From positions 1 through 8,010 of the forward strand of contig DAIDJT010000117.1 of the NCBI GenBank assembly GCA_027451265.1: 8,010 nt of DNA, given 5' to 3'. Positions 1-6,165 of this stretch are shown piece by piece. A program made the position numbers and the translations under genes. Each line of letters begins with the position of its first letter. Position 1 is the first letter of the stretch. Under the pieces are notes generated by a model. It was not told the DNA's origin, ran no database searches, and worked only from the letters and a program-made list of their open reading frames with translations. This DNA comes from Bacteroidales bacterium (GTDB lineage: Bacteria; Bacteroidota; Bacteroidia; Bacteroidales; VadinHA17).

Positions 1-989
1 GTCCAGTTATAGGATGTAGCTGTTGCAACTTCCGCCACAGTATAAACCTGTCCTGTGCTGCCCGAGCATTGGGTTGCTGCTCCTGCACTGAATACAGGTG
101 TTGCAGGCAGGGAGGTCATCGTTATAACGGCGTTGCCGGCCATGGCGGTTGTTCCACCGAAATTTGTACCGGAAACAGTATAGGTTCCAGCGGTCTGGTT
201 ACCGAATGAGATTGCACTTCCTGTGCCTGAGACTGTTGTCACCAGTTCTGACCCTCCACGGTAGAGAGAATAAGTCACTCCGGTTTCCGAACCGTTTAGT
301 CCGACGGGGAGGCCTCCGGCAGATTCACAGTAGTTTCCACCTCCCGTAACAGTGAACTGCTGGGGAGCTACGTTTAGCACGGGATTTCCCACCACCGTCG
401 CATTTGCTCCGGGAGTGACGGTCAGATTTGAAACAGTTGAACCATCAGATACCGAGATCCGGGTTGCATAAAGCGGACTGACATCACCGCTTGATGTAAA
501 GACGAAGTTCGGGGCAGTGCCCGACACAAAGTTCACAGTGCTTGTAAGTATGAAGTGTGTAATCAGAGTTCCGGGACTTGCCAGGGAGATTAAAGTACAC
601 TGGGCAAGTGGTGTATATGCCATATTACCTCCAAGCAGTATAAGTGTCTGGCCAGTATAAGCCGCATTGGTCTCAATAGCAGGTGATTGCAAAATAAGCT
701 GGTTTGGCCCCAGGCCTGAACCAGTGTTGCTGATTGTTGCTGAAATCGTTCCTACTCCATAGATTGCGGAATTGAACAGTATGCCAAACTGCTCGGTGCT
801 GAGGTAAAAATCGTTAAGCGGATCAGTATCCAGGAGGTAGACATCGAACTCTATTATATTGGGTGCAGTCTGCTGAATGTTCCTTACTGTCAACTGAAAA
901 TCTTCCGGACCTGCATATGCGTTCCTGCCAGAAAGCAGAAACAGCGGAATACCCAGCAGCACGATCCAGTTTCTGATTTTGCGTTTCAT
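1..989 (-). CDS. Secreted Ig/PKD-like repeat surface protein, 3' part beyond window
   Basis: The frame is open from an ATG at 989-987 to base 1 (329 codons plus two bases) with no stop, so the C-terminus is missing. Residues 1-26 form a type I signal peptide: basic start (MKRKIRNW), hydrophobic core, then a likely cut after AYA; there is no lipobox. Residues about 28-190 are a beta-rich domain with alternating hydrophobic strands that could be cohesin-like or CBM-like; this is inference from pattern only. Residues about 205-293 form an Ig-like module with the 'YC...GLPVGLNGSETGVTY' type signature common in large Bacteroidota adhesin-like proteins. From about 295 a further PKD-like module begins (PATPVFSAG...QCSG...YTV), matching modules in the gene upstream. 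No promoter is evident in the 89-bp gap, so cotranscription with the upstream gene is likely. The role is probably extracellular binding or assembly; the ligand is unknown. Confidence 0.85.
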   Translation of the reverse strand, partial: MKRKIRNWIVLLGIPLFLLSGRNAYAGPEDFQLTVRNIQQTAPNIIEFDVYLLDTDPLNDFYLSTEQFGILFNSAIYGVGTISATISNTGSGLGPNQLILQSPAIETNAAYTGQTLILLGGNMAYTPLAQCTLISLASPGTLITHFILTSTVNFVSGTAPNFVFTSSGDVSPLYATRISVSDGSTVSNLTVTPGANATVVGNPVLNVAPQQFTVTGGGNYCESAGGLPVGLNGSETGVTYSLYRGGSELVTTVSGTGSAISFGNQTAGTYTVSGTNFGGTTAMAGNAVITMTSLPATPVFSAGAATQCSGSTGQVYTVAEVATATSYNW

Positions 990-1078
990 AACCACTTTGA
1001 ATTTGTTTTTTTCGCTAGTTCTTCTTGTTGAAAATTCCCCGTATGAGACTTGTTTCCTGAAATTCAGGATCCGAACGG

Positions 1079-2539
1079 TCAGGGATGAATTGTCCTGACA
1101 TACCTGCTTGCATTATTGACCATTATAGAATAGTCCCCGGTATCCACAGAGCCATTGCCGTCGATATCGGTGTATATATATCCCCGGATATACCGGGTGG
1201 CATCATTTACAACCGGTGTATAATCTCCTGTGTCAACGGAGCCATCCTGGCTGGCGTCTCCACCGAATATAAGGTAGCGGCTGTCAGCTGACAGCTTCAG
1301 GTTTCCGCCGTAAACATCAGAAGGAAGCGCGAATGAACAGCTTATAATGCTGCCTGCAAAGGAAACAGGAAGCGCCGTTGTGGTGGCAATGCTGTTGCGG
1401 TGCCTGACTGTAACGTAATATGAACCACCGTGGACAGCCGGTATGTTTATTTCTGCTGTGCCGGAAGTGCTGAGTGGCACATCCGGAAGTGACCAAACAA
1501 TGGTTGAATAAATGGTCGCGTCATGGAGTTCAACGGTAATGTGATCGGCTACACCCGTTGCATACTGCGGTGATGACTCATTTCTGGCCTGCCTCATGGT
1601 TCCGGCCCCGGAATAAAGCCCCTCAAGAATCACAGAACTGAGATGCAGGGTTTTAGCCGCAACAGCCAGCTCCAGTGATGAGGGGCTCCCTTCCCCGCAA
1701 CTGTTTATACCGATTACACTTAAACGACCTGCAGTAGCGTCAGCTGAAAAATCAACCGTCACGTTTGCGGTGCCGTTTCCGTGAATTGTGACACCGGTCC
1801 CGGTGTAACTCCAGCTATATGACACAGCTCCGGTAACCGGAGAAACGGAATAGGGAACACCGGCTGATCCCGGAGTAAACGTTGCTGATCCGGTTATGGG
1901 GCCTGCCGCCTCAGGTAACCGGGTAACATTCAGTTCCTTGCTCCTTGCGGGTGTACTTGGTCCACATGCATTAACGGCATAAACCCTGATTGTGCCTGTT
2001 GCCGGTGCTGCCGGGCCAATATTCACTGTGATGGAAAGTGTGCCCTGCCCTGAAGCAATCTCAACCCCGGCAGGGACCTCCCACAGGTAGGTGGTGGCAT
2101 TTGTGACCGGGGCAATGCTGTAAATCACACCGGTAGCATTGACACATTGCGATTCGTCGCCATTCACCAGGCCCGGCCTTGACGGTACAGCCGAATAAAC
2201 CGTTACTGTTGTTGATGCCGAAGCAGTATTACCGCCGGCATCGGTAATTTGCACCGTAAATATTTCACCGTTTACGGCGCCCGTGACAACAGGACTCTGC
2301 AGGTTTCTGTCATTGAATACAGCAGCACCTGAAGAGCTCCAAAGCCAGGTGACTGCACTTCCGCCCGTCTCATAGAGAGTGACGGTTCCACCGGTACAGA
2401 TTGGTCCCGAGTTTGATGCTGAGGCTACCTGGGCATTGAGGTAATAAACATCAAGCATTAGCATCAGAATGATAAGGGAAATGATTGGAGCCAGCCGTCC
2501 GGGCATGGCTTTCCGTTTCAGGCACTTTGCCTCTTCCAT
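1079..2539 (-). CDS. Secreted PKD/Ig-like protein with C-terminal dockerin-like calcium-binding repeats
   Basis: This is a complete 486-residue protein. An N-terminal hydrophobic segment at residues 17-34 followed by LNAQ fits a signal peptide. Met12 (2506-2504) would give a tighter signal sequence and is a reasonable alternative start; neither start has a clear ribosome binding site. Domains in order: an Ig-like module at about 38-116; PKD-like modules at about 118-207 and 209-294, each with a paired Cys/Gly pattern and a YxW strand; a beta domain at about 297-410 (LEGLYSGAGTM...VELHD...YYVTVRHRNSI), a recurrent companion of dockerin-like tails in Bacteroidota; then two F-hand calcium loops, D428-S430-D432-D439 and D458-D460-N462-D469, spaced 30 residues apart. 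The chain ends in RTIHP just after the second loop, so no type IX secretion C-terminal domain is visible. It is likely extracellular and may dock onto a partner; the tandem neighbour is a candidate. The partner and the secretion route are not proven. Confidence 0.9.
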   Translation of the reverse strand: MEEAKCLKRKAMPGRLAPIISLIILMLMLDVYYLNAQVASASNSGPICTGGTVTLYETGGSAVTWLWSSSGAAVFNDRNLQSPVVTGAVNGEIFTVQITDAGGNTASASTTVTVYSAVPSRPGLVNGDESQCVNATGVIYSIAPVTNATTYLWEVPAGVEIASGQGTLSITVNIGPAAPATGTIRVYAVNACGPSTPARSKELNVTRLPEAAGPITGSATFTPGSAGVPYSVSPVTGAVSYSWSYTGTGVTIHGNGTANVTVDFSADATAGRLSVIGINSCGEGSPSSLELAVAAKTLHLSSVILEGLYSGAGTMRQARNESSPQYATGVADHITVELHDATIYSTIVWSLPDVPLSTSGTAEINIPAVHGGSYYVTVRHRNSIATTTALPVSFAGSIISCSFALPSDVYGGNLKLSADSRYLIFGGDASQDGSVDTGDYTPVVNDATRYIRGYIYTDIDGNGSVDTGDYSIMVNNASRYVRTIHP

Positions 2540-2587
2540 TTCAGTGTCCGTTTTCAGGGTTATTGAAAAGCGTTAATAATCCGAAGG

Positions 2588-2611
2588 CCCTGTTTCCCCC
2601 CCCGGACAGGG
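2588..2611. repeat. 6-bp inverted repeat enclosing a C8 homopolymer
   Basis: CCCTGT (2588-2593) pairs with ACAGGG (2606-2611). The 12-base loop contains eight consecutive C (2596-2603), read as G8 on the minus strand. It lies 49-72 bp upstream of the start codon of the surface-protein gene, in the promoter or leader interval. There is no following T tract in either direction, so it is not a good terminator. Confidence 0.5.
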
Positions 2612-2724
2612 CATGACTGGAAGAATTGAAGTTGCAGAAAGATATCTAGAGATCAGACAATATGCAATTGATAGATTGATAGTTGAACATTCAGGAAGAT
2701 GGGGCTATGGCACACTCCCGTTCC

Positions 2725-2739
2725 GTCAGTCACACTGAC
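2725..2739. repeat. Short inverted repeat, 6-bp arms with 3-nt loop
   Basis: GTCAGT (2725-2730) and ACTGAC (2734-2739) are perfect complements around CAC. No T tract follows on either strand. It could be a protein-binding dyad or leader structure for the downstream minus-strand gene, or chance. Confidence 0.35.
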
Positions 2740-2760
2740 ATCTCCTCCCCGGTATGCCGG

Positions 2761-2796
2761 AAAAAACAAAGCCCGGCTTGCAGTTAAAGGCCGGGC
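2761..2796 (-). terminator. Rho-independent terminator, minus strand
   Basis: On the minus strand, GCCCGGC (2796-2790) and GCCGGGC (2777-2771) form a perfect 7-bp GC-rich stem, with room for extra pairs in the loop, followed directly by TTTGTTTTTT (2770-2761). This is the classical stem plus U-tract layout. On the plus strand the hairpin is followed by AAAATC, so it would work only on minus-strand transcripts. No annotated minus-strand gene lies just upstream. Confidence 0.7.
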
Positions 2797-2815
2797 AAAA
2801 TCAGTTACAACCACT

Positions 2816-2847
2816 AAAAACAACAAAACCTGCTGCTTTGTCAGCAG
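2816..2847 (-). terminator. Second minus-strand terminator-like hairpin
   Basis: On the minus strand CTGCTG (2847-2842), a 6-nt loop and CAGCAG (2835-2830) form a perfect 6-bp stem followed by GTTTTGTTGTTTTT (2829-2816). It is weaker than the terminator 33 bp further along, and together they look like a tandem pair. On the plus strand no T tract follows. Confidence 0.5.
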
Positions 2848-3062
2848 TCAGTCCAGTGGATAAAAAAATATGCTCAGCCTATAAAACAGCTCTAAAATTA
2901 ATAATAAAGGAATTCACCTGCTTTTTTATTTGACCAAATGGGGGGATGGTTAGACAAAAAGGAACCTGCCATAGATTAATAATTCAGGCATCCTCCCGGC
3001 ACATCAGCCTTATCGTCAATTTTTCATTTTTTAATCAACAGGGGTTGCATTTTCAATTCCCA

Positions 3063-3103
3063 GATGCTATTTTTAGCATCACCTGTAGCGGGAATGAGCC
3101 CGC
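3063..3103. repeat. Two adjacent hairpins ahead of the small lysine-rich gene
   Basis: Hairpin A has arms GATGCTA (3063-3069) and TAGCATC (3074-3080) with a TTTT loop. Hairpin B has arms GCGGG (3088-3092) and CCCGC (3099-3103) with a 6-nt loop. They sit 36-76 bp upstream of the ATG at 3139 and 7 bp apart. They could structure the leader of that gene, or lie at the 5' end of a minus-strand transcript. No riboswitch family was recognised. Confidence 0.45.
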
Positions 3104-3113
3104 GGCTGTAAAG

Positions 3114-3125
3114 TGTTTATAAACA
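3114..3125. promoter_or_regulatory. 12-bp perfect palindrome, possible operator
   Basis: TGTTTATAAACA is a perfect self-complementary 12-mer ending 13 bp before the small-gene start codon. Its AT-rich dyad form and position fit a repressor site or a promoter-overlapping element. With no known regulator matched, the role is inference. Confidence 0.35.
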
Positions 3126-3138
3126 TATCATTAAAGCC

Positions 3139-3240
3139 ATGACAAAAGGACTCGTAACAAAGAAGGACAAAAAGAAAGAGCCAACCAAGAGCCTGAAGGA
3201 GAAGCGCAAGGAGAAAAAGGAAAAAAAGAGCGCAAAATAA
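3139..3240 (+). CDS. Small, very lysine-rich basic protein (33 aa)
   Basis: ATG at 3139, TAA at 3238-3240. The protein begins MTKGLVTKKDKKKEP and ends KKSAK. It has 15 Lys and 1 Arg against 4 Glu and 1 Asp, a net charge near +11, with no Cys, Trp or Phe and no membrane segment. Pro15 divides a basic N-terminal third from a K/E-alternating tail that could be a charged helix. Its likely place is the cytoplasm, and its charge suggests RNA, ribosome or DNA contact; this is inference only. Support for it being real: its own upstream palindrome, a long perfect hairpin starting 10 bp after the stop, and a resemblance, from memory, to short Lys/Glu/Ala proteins predicted in other Bacteroidota. The coding strand is strikingly purine-rich, so a low-complexity chance ORF remains possible. 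Confidence 0.6.
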   Translation: MTKGLVTKKDKKKEPTKSLKEKRKEKKEKKSAK

Positions 3241-3249
3241 AGCCTTAAA

Positions 3250-3289
3250 CTGCTTTTGCCTGATCCGCAACCGGATAAGGCAAAAGCAG
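3250..3289 (+). terminator. Long perfect stem-loop after the lysine-rich gene
   Basis: CTGCTTTTGCCT (3250-3261) and AGGCAAAAGCAG (3278-3289) give a perfect 12-bp stem. After a single G/A mismatch, ATCCG (3263-3267) and CGGAT (3272-3276) add 5 bp, closed by a CAAC loop. It starts 10 bp after the small-gene stop and 168 bp before the kinase start. No U tract follows on the plus strand, so termination may be imperfect, or the stem may act as a 3' stabiliser. On the minus strand it is followed by mixed T-rich sequence. Confidence 0.6.
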
Positions 3290-3456
3290 CTCTGCCAGCA
3301 ACTTCTCGCAACTATTACGGCTGCCCTCCGTGGTAATGCCGGTTGTATTGTTGTGTTTTTTCCAGCCGCGGCACAATAATCGCCTTAATACACGGGTTGA
3401 TTAAATACATTTTTCTTAACTTCATGCCCCGGCCTATTTTTATCCGCAGGAACCCG

Positions 3457-6000
3457 ATGAAAAAAAAGAGCAATAAATCACCGCTCCCATGGAACTCCGT
3501 GAGCGTGCTCATTTTCACTGCAGCAGTTCTGACAGCCATAATCATAATCTATGCCGCTGAGCAAAAGCAAAGACTCCTGCGCGAGGCAGTCACCGAAATG
3601 GTTGCAGTGGCCAACCTCAAATCAGAACAGGTGTCGGAATGGAAAAAAGAGAGACTCAATGATGCAACCCTGATACATGAAAACGTCACGCTGGTTGAAC
3701 ACATTGACGCCATGTTCATCAAAGACAACTCCGTCCGCGAAAAATCAAGGCTCATTCAGCTCCTTACAACCCTCATTGAAAGCTATGATTTCAGGGGAGC
3801 TGTCCTCCTGGATGCCGGAGGCGAACCGGGAATAGCCGTTCCCCCCGAAGAAGCGGTGATGGGAAACTACCTCAGGGGAAATGTCACCAAAGCTATTTCC
3901 AACCCGGTAATATCATTATCGGATTTCCACACTGCCAGTGTAGTTAATTACCTGCATCTTGACCTGCTCATCCCGATGAAGATGCCCTATGAAGGCGACA
4001 CTGTCCTCGCCGGGGTGCTGGTACTCAGGATCGATCCTGAGAAGGAACTGTTCCCGATGCTCTCCACCTGGCCAACACCTGGAAGCACCTCTGAGTGCAT
4101 CCTGTTCCGGTTTGAGGGTGACTCAGTAATTTATCTCAACGGCTCACACCTGGCAGGATATGACAGACCGGTAACCTTCGCAGCAGGCCCGATGGAGCTG
4201 AGCGCCATGAACCCCGCCACAGATTCAAAGGAGACAAGTGTCTACAGTGACTACACGGGCACCCAGGTAGTCGCTTCAGTCAAAAAAGTTCCCGGCACCG
4301 ACTGGTACCTGGTCGCCAAGAAGGAGACCTCGGAGATCCTTGCCAGATTCATGCGCGAGATAACAATGCTGTGGATGATCATGGGGATAGTCTACCTGGC
4401 ACTTGCCAGCATGGCCTGGCTTATCATAAAATCGACCCGGGCCCGGTACCTCCGTGAAAGACAACAGGAAGAACTGAACCGGCAGGCCATCATGAAGCAC
4501 TTCGACTTCGTGATGAAACACGGAAGTGATATAATTCTGCTGATTGACAGCGACCTTAACATCGTTGAAGTGAATGAACGTGCGGTCGCCACCTATGGGT
4601 ATCCCCGGGAAAAGCTCATCGGGATGAATGTTTCCGAAATCCGTGTTCCCAACGAAGTACCCCTGCTGGCAGATCATGTCAGAAACCTCCAGGATACAGG
4701 CTCATCATACATCGAAACAGTTCACCTCCGGAGCGACGGAACCTCTTTCCCCATAGAGATAAGCGCCTACACCGTTGAAGTAGAGGGAAAACGGTTCTTC
4801 CAGAGCATCGGCCGTGACATCACTGACCGTAAACGGACCGAGGAGGAGATGCGCGAGAGTAACAAAAAGCTCAGCACAATCATCAACAACCTCCGCGGAG
4901 TGGTCTTCCGCTGCAACAATGACCAGAACTGGACAATGCAGTATATCAGCGACGGCATATACGAACTCGCCGGATACCTGCCCAATGAGTTCATTAACAA
5001 TAAAATAAGAACCTACGGTTCGATAATTGACCCGGATGATGTGAAGATGGTCTGGAATGAGATCCATAATGCACTGGAGACCGGCTACCTGTATACCATA
5101 GAATACAGGATAATCACCTCTTCCGGAAACAGGAAATGGGTCTGGGAACGCGGACGAGGTTATTATGAAGGCGACAGGCTTGTGGCACTGGAAGGATTCA
5201 TCTCCGATATTACTGAAAGGAAGCGGATAGAAGAAGAACTCATCAGGGCAAAGGAAAAAGCCGAACAGAGCGACAGGCTGAAGACGGCATTCCTGCATAA
5301 CATATCACACGAGATCCGGACTCCCATGAATGCCATCGTCGGATTTACCACGCTGCTCGACTCACCGGACACTACGGATGAATCACGCCGGCAATACATA
5401 GATATTATTTACCAGTCGAGCAACCAGCTCCTTTCTATCATTACCGATATCGTCGACATCTCCAATATCGAAACGGGCCTTGTGAAGATCAGCCGCTCCA
5501 CAATCAACATGAATCAGCTGATCAGGAGCCTTTACGAACAATACCGGATGAGAGCCCAGCAGCAGAACCTGGTTCTTAACTTCACAACTCACCTTGATGA
5601 CGGTGAAGCCCAGGTGGTGACAGACGAAACAAAAGTCATCCAGATCTTCTCGAACCTGCTCAACAATGCCCTGAGATTCACCAGGAAGGGAAGGATCGAG
5701 CTGGGGTATGTGGTGAGAGGTGAGATGGTTGAGTTCTTTGTTTCAGATACCGGCATCGGGATAGCCCCCGAGCACCAGCAGAAGATCTTTGAGAGGTTCT
5801 TCCAGGTGGAAGGGCCAAGCTCGAAGCAGTACAGCGGTACCGGCCTGGGTCTGAGTATCTCCAAGGCATACGCCGAACTCCTGGGAGGTTCGATATGGGT
5901 AATTTCAACTCCCGGTACGGGATCACTGTTCTGTTTCTCAATTCCCTTTGCCAGGCCGCAGGAACAACCCGCACAGGCGAGGAAATCATCACGCAAATAA
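3457..6000 (+). CDS. Membrane PAS-domain sensor histidine kinase
   Basis: An 847-residue kinase that should sense a signal outside the inner membrane and phosphorylate a response regulator. The start at 3457 is preferred: MKKKSNK gives a normal basic head before TM1, and AGGA lies 5 bp upstream. The frame is open from an ATG at 3343, but that adds an unlikely leader. TM1 is at about 15-33. A periplasmic dCache-like region at about 36-300 has a long helix, the 'WPTPGSTSE' loop and a 'GTDWYLVAKKE' end. TM2 is at about 302-324. PAS1 is at about 348-459 and PAS2 with PAC at about 469-590. HisKA has phospho-acceptor His618 in NISHEIRTP. HATPase_c shows the N box at N733-N737, the G1 box DTGIG at 764-768, the F box FERFF at 778-782 and the G2 box GTGLGL at 794-799. 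All catalytic motifs are intact. There is no HAMP, receiver or Hpt domain and no regulator gene adjacent, so it is an orphan here. A weak -7-like TACATTTT lies at 3406-3413. The signal is unknown. Confidence 0.93.
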   Translation: MKKKSNKSPLPWNSVSVLIFTAAVLTAIIIIYAAEQKQRLLREAVTEMVAVANLKSEQVSEWKKERLNDATLIHENVTLVEHIDAMFIKDNSVREKSRLIQLLTTLIESYDFRGAVLLDAGGEPGIAVPPEEAVMGNYLRGNVTKAISNPVISLSDFHTASVVNYLHLDLLIPMKMPYEGDTVLAGVLVLRIDPEKELFPMLSTWPTPGSTSECILFRFEGDSVIYLNGSHLAGYDRPVTFAAGPMELSAMNPATDSKETSVYSDYTGTQVVASVKKVPGTDWYLVAKKETSEILARFMREITMLWMIMGIVYLALASMAWLIIKSTRARYLRERQQEELNRQAIMKHFDFVMKHGSDIILLIDSDLNIVEVNERAVATYGYPREKLIGMNVSEIRVPNEVPLLADHVRNLQDTGSSYIETVHLRSDGTSFPIEISAYTVEVEGKRFFQSIGRDITDRKRTEEEMRESNKKLSTIINNLRGVVFRCNNDQNWTMQYISDGIYELAGYLPNEFINNKIRTYGSIIDPDDVKMVWNEIHNALETGYLYTIEYRIITSSGNRKWVWERGRGYYEGDRLVALEGFISDITERKRIEEELIRAKEKAEQSDRLKTAFLHNISHEIRTPMNAIVGFTTLLDSPDTTDESRRQYIDIIYQSSNQLLSIITDIVDISNIETGLVKISRSTINMNQLIRSLYEQYRMRAQQQNLVLNFTTHLDDGEAQVVTDETKVIQIFSNLLNNALRFTRKGRIELGYVVRGEMVEFFVSDTGIGIAPEHQQKIFERFFQVEGPSSKQYSGTGLGLSISKAYAELLGGSIWVISTPGTGSLFCFSIPFARPQEQPAQARKSSRK

Positions 6001-6017
6001 CAGGCATGCATTCCGCC

Positions 6018-6133
6018 GTGAGAGCATTCCGGGAAAGGAGTACTTTACGCTGGTGACCTGACTGCAGGACGGGGTGAGAGCATTCCGGGAAAGGAATATT
6101 TTACCCAGGCGACCTGACTGCAGGTCGCCGTGA
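6018..6133. repeat. Tandem direct repeat, two 51-bp copies at 56-bp period
   Basis: Copy 1 (6018-6068) and copy 2 (6074-6124) both start GTGAGAGCATTCCGGGAAAGG and end ACCTGACTGCAGG. They differ at only five positions, all in the middle. GTGA recurs at 6130, exactly one further period on, so the array may be the remnant of a longer one. It lies wholly in the gap between the convergent kinase and aspS genes. It has too few copies and too little spacer to be CRISPR. Confidence 0.85.
6108..6129. terminator. Perfect 9-bp hairpin between convergent genes
   Basis: GGCGACCTG (6108-6116) and CAGGTCGCC (6121-6129) are perfect complements around an ACTG loop, at the end of the second repeat copy. The equivalent part of copy 1 pairs over only about 4 bp, so the strong stem is specific to copy 2 and its right flank. 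It lies between two converging genes and could end either transcript, though neither strand has a proper U tract. Confidence 0.45.
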
Positions 6134-6138
6134 TTCAG

Positions 6139-6165
6139 AAACCGGCAATGGAAACCATCCGGTTT
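6139..6165. terminator. Bulged hairpin overlapping the aspS stop codon
   Basis: AAACCGG (6139-6145) pairs with CCGGTTT (6159-6165), and ATGG (6148-6151) pairs with CCAT (6155-6158) around an AAA loop, leaving a 2-nt bulge. It overlaps the aspS stop codon at 6166-6164. It may form part of a bidirectional termination region with the preceding hairpin; no clear U tract follows. Confidence 0.35.

Larger units (their letters stand above)
2540..3138. other. About 600-bp intergenic region rich in inverted repeats, no convincing gene
   Basis: This gap separates the divergent surface-protein unit (minus) from the small lysine-rich gene (plus). I found no tRNA-like structure and no ORF that looks like a real protein on either strand. 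Instead it holds several short inverted repeats: 2588-2611 around a C8 tract, 2725-2739, 2771-2796, 2830-2847, 3063-3080 and 3088-3103, plus a 12-bp palindrome at 3114-3125. Its 2800-3060 part is more AT-rich than the flanking genes. No good TTTG/TAnnTTTG promoter pair was found for the surface-protein gene, so its promoter is unassigned. Confidence 0.7.

Noticed and set aside
1055..1069. Palindrome TCCTGAA-A-TTCAGGA between the two surface-protein genes
   Set aside because: A one-base centre leaves only a weak real hairpin and there is no T tract; not credible as a terminator between cotranscribed genes.
2613..2738. Plus-strand ORF of 41 codons (MTGRIEVAERYLEIRQ...) in the intergenic region
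   Set aside because: No ribosome binding site, no recognised family, and it runs through the 2725-2739 inverted repeat; possibly a decayed fragment but not supportable as a gene.
2940..2945. G6 run considered as a second phase-variable tract
   Set aside because: Only six bases and not next to a supported start codon.
2898..2972. Minus-strand ORF of 24 codons (MAGSFLSNHPP...)
   Set aside because: Very short, no ribosome binding site and no recognisable features; expected by chance in an AT-rich gap.
3343..3456. N-terminal extension of the kinase from the ATG at 3343 (or 3424)
   Set aside because: The extra leader precedes the basic head and TM1 and looks like untranslated sequence read in frame; the ATG at 3457 has AGGA at suitable spacing.
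4705..5298. Long minus-strand ORF of 197 codons inside the kinase, and similar ones at 4276-4677 and 5589-6011
   Set aside because: Antisense shadows of a gene with clear kinase motifs; their translations have no domain logic.
6018..6124. Repeat pair considered as a CRISPR array
   Set aside because: Only two 51-bp copies with a 5-bp gap, and mismatches inside the repeat instead of unique spacers.
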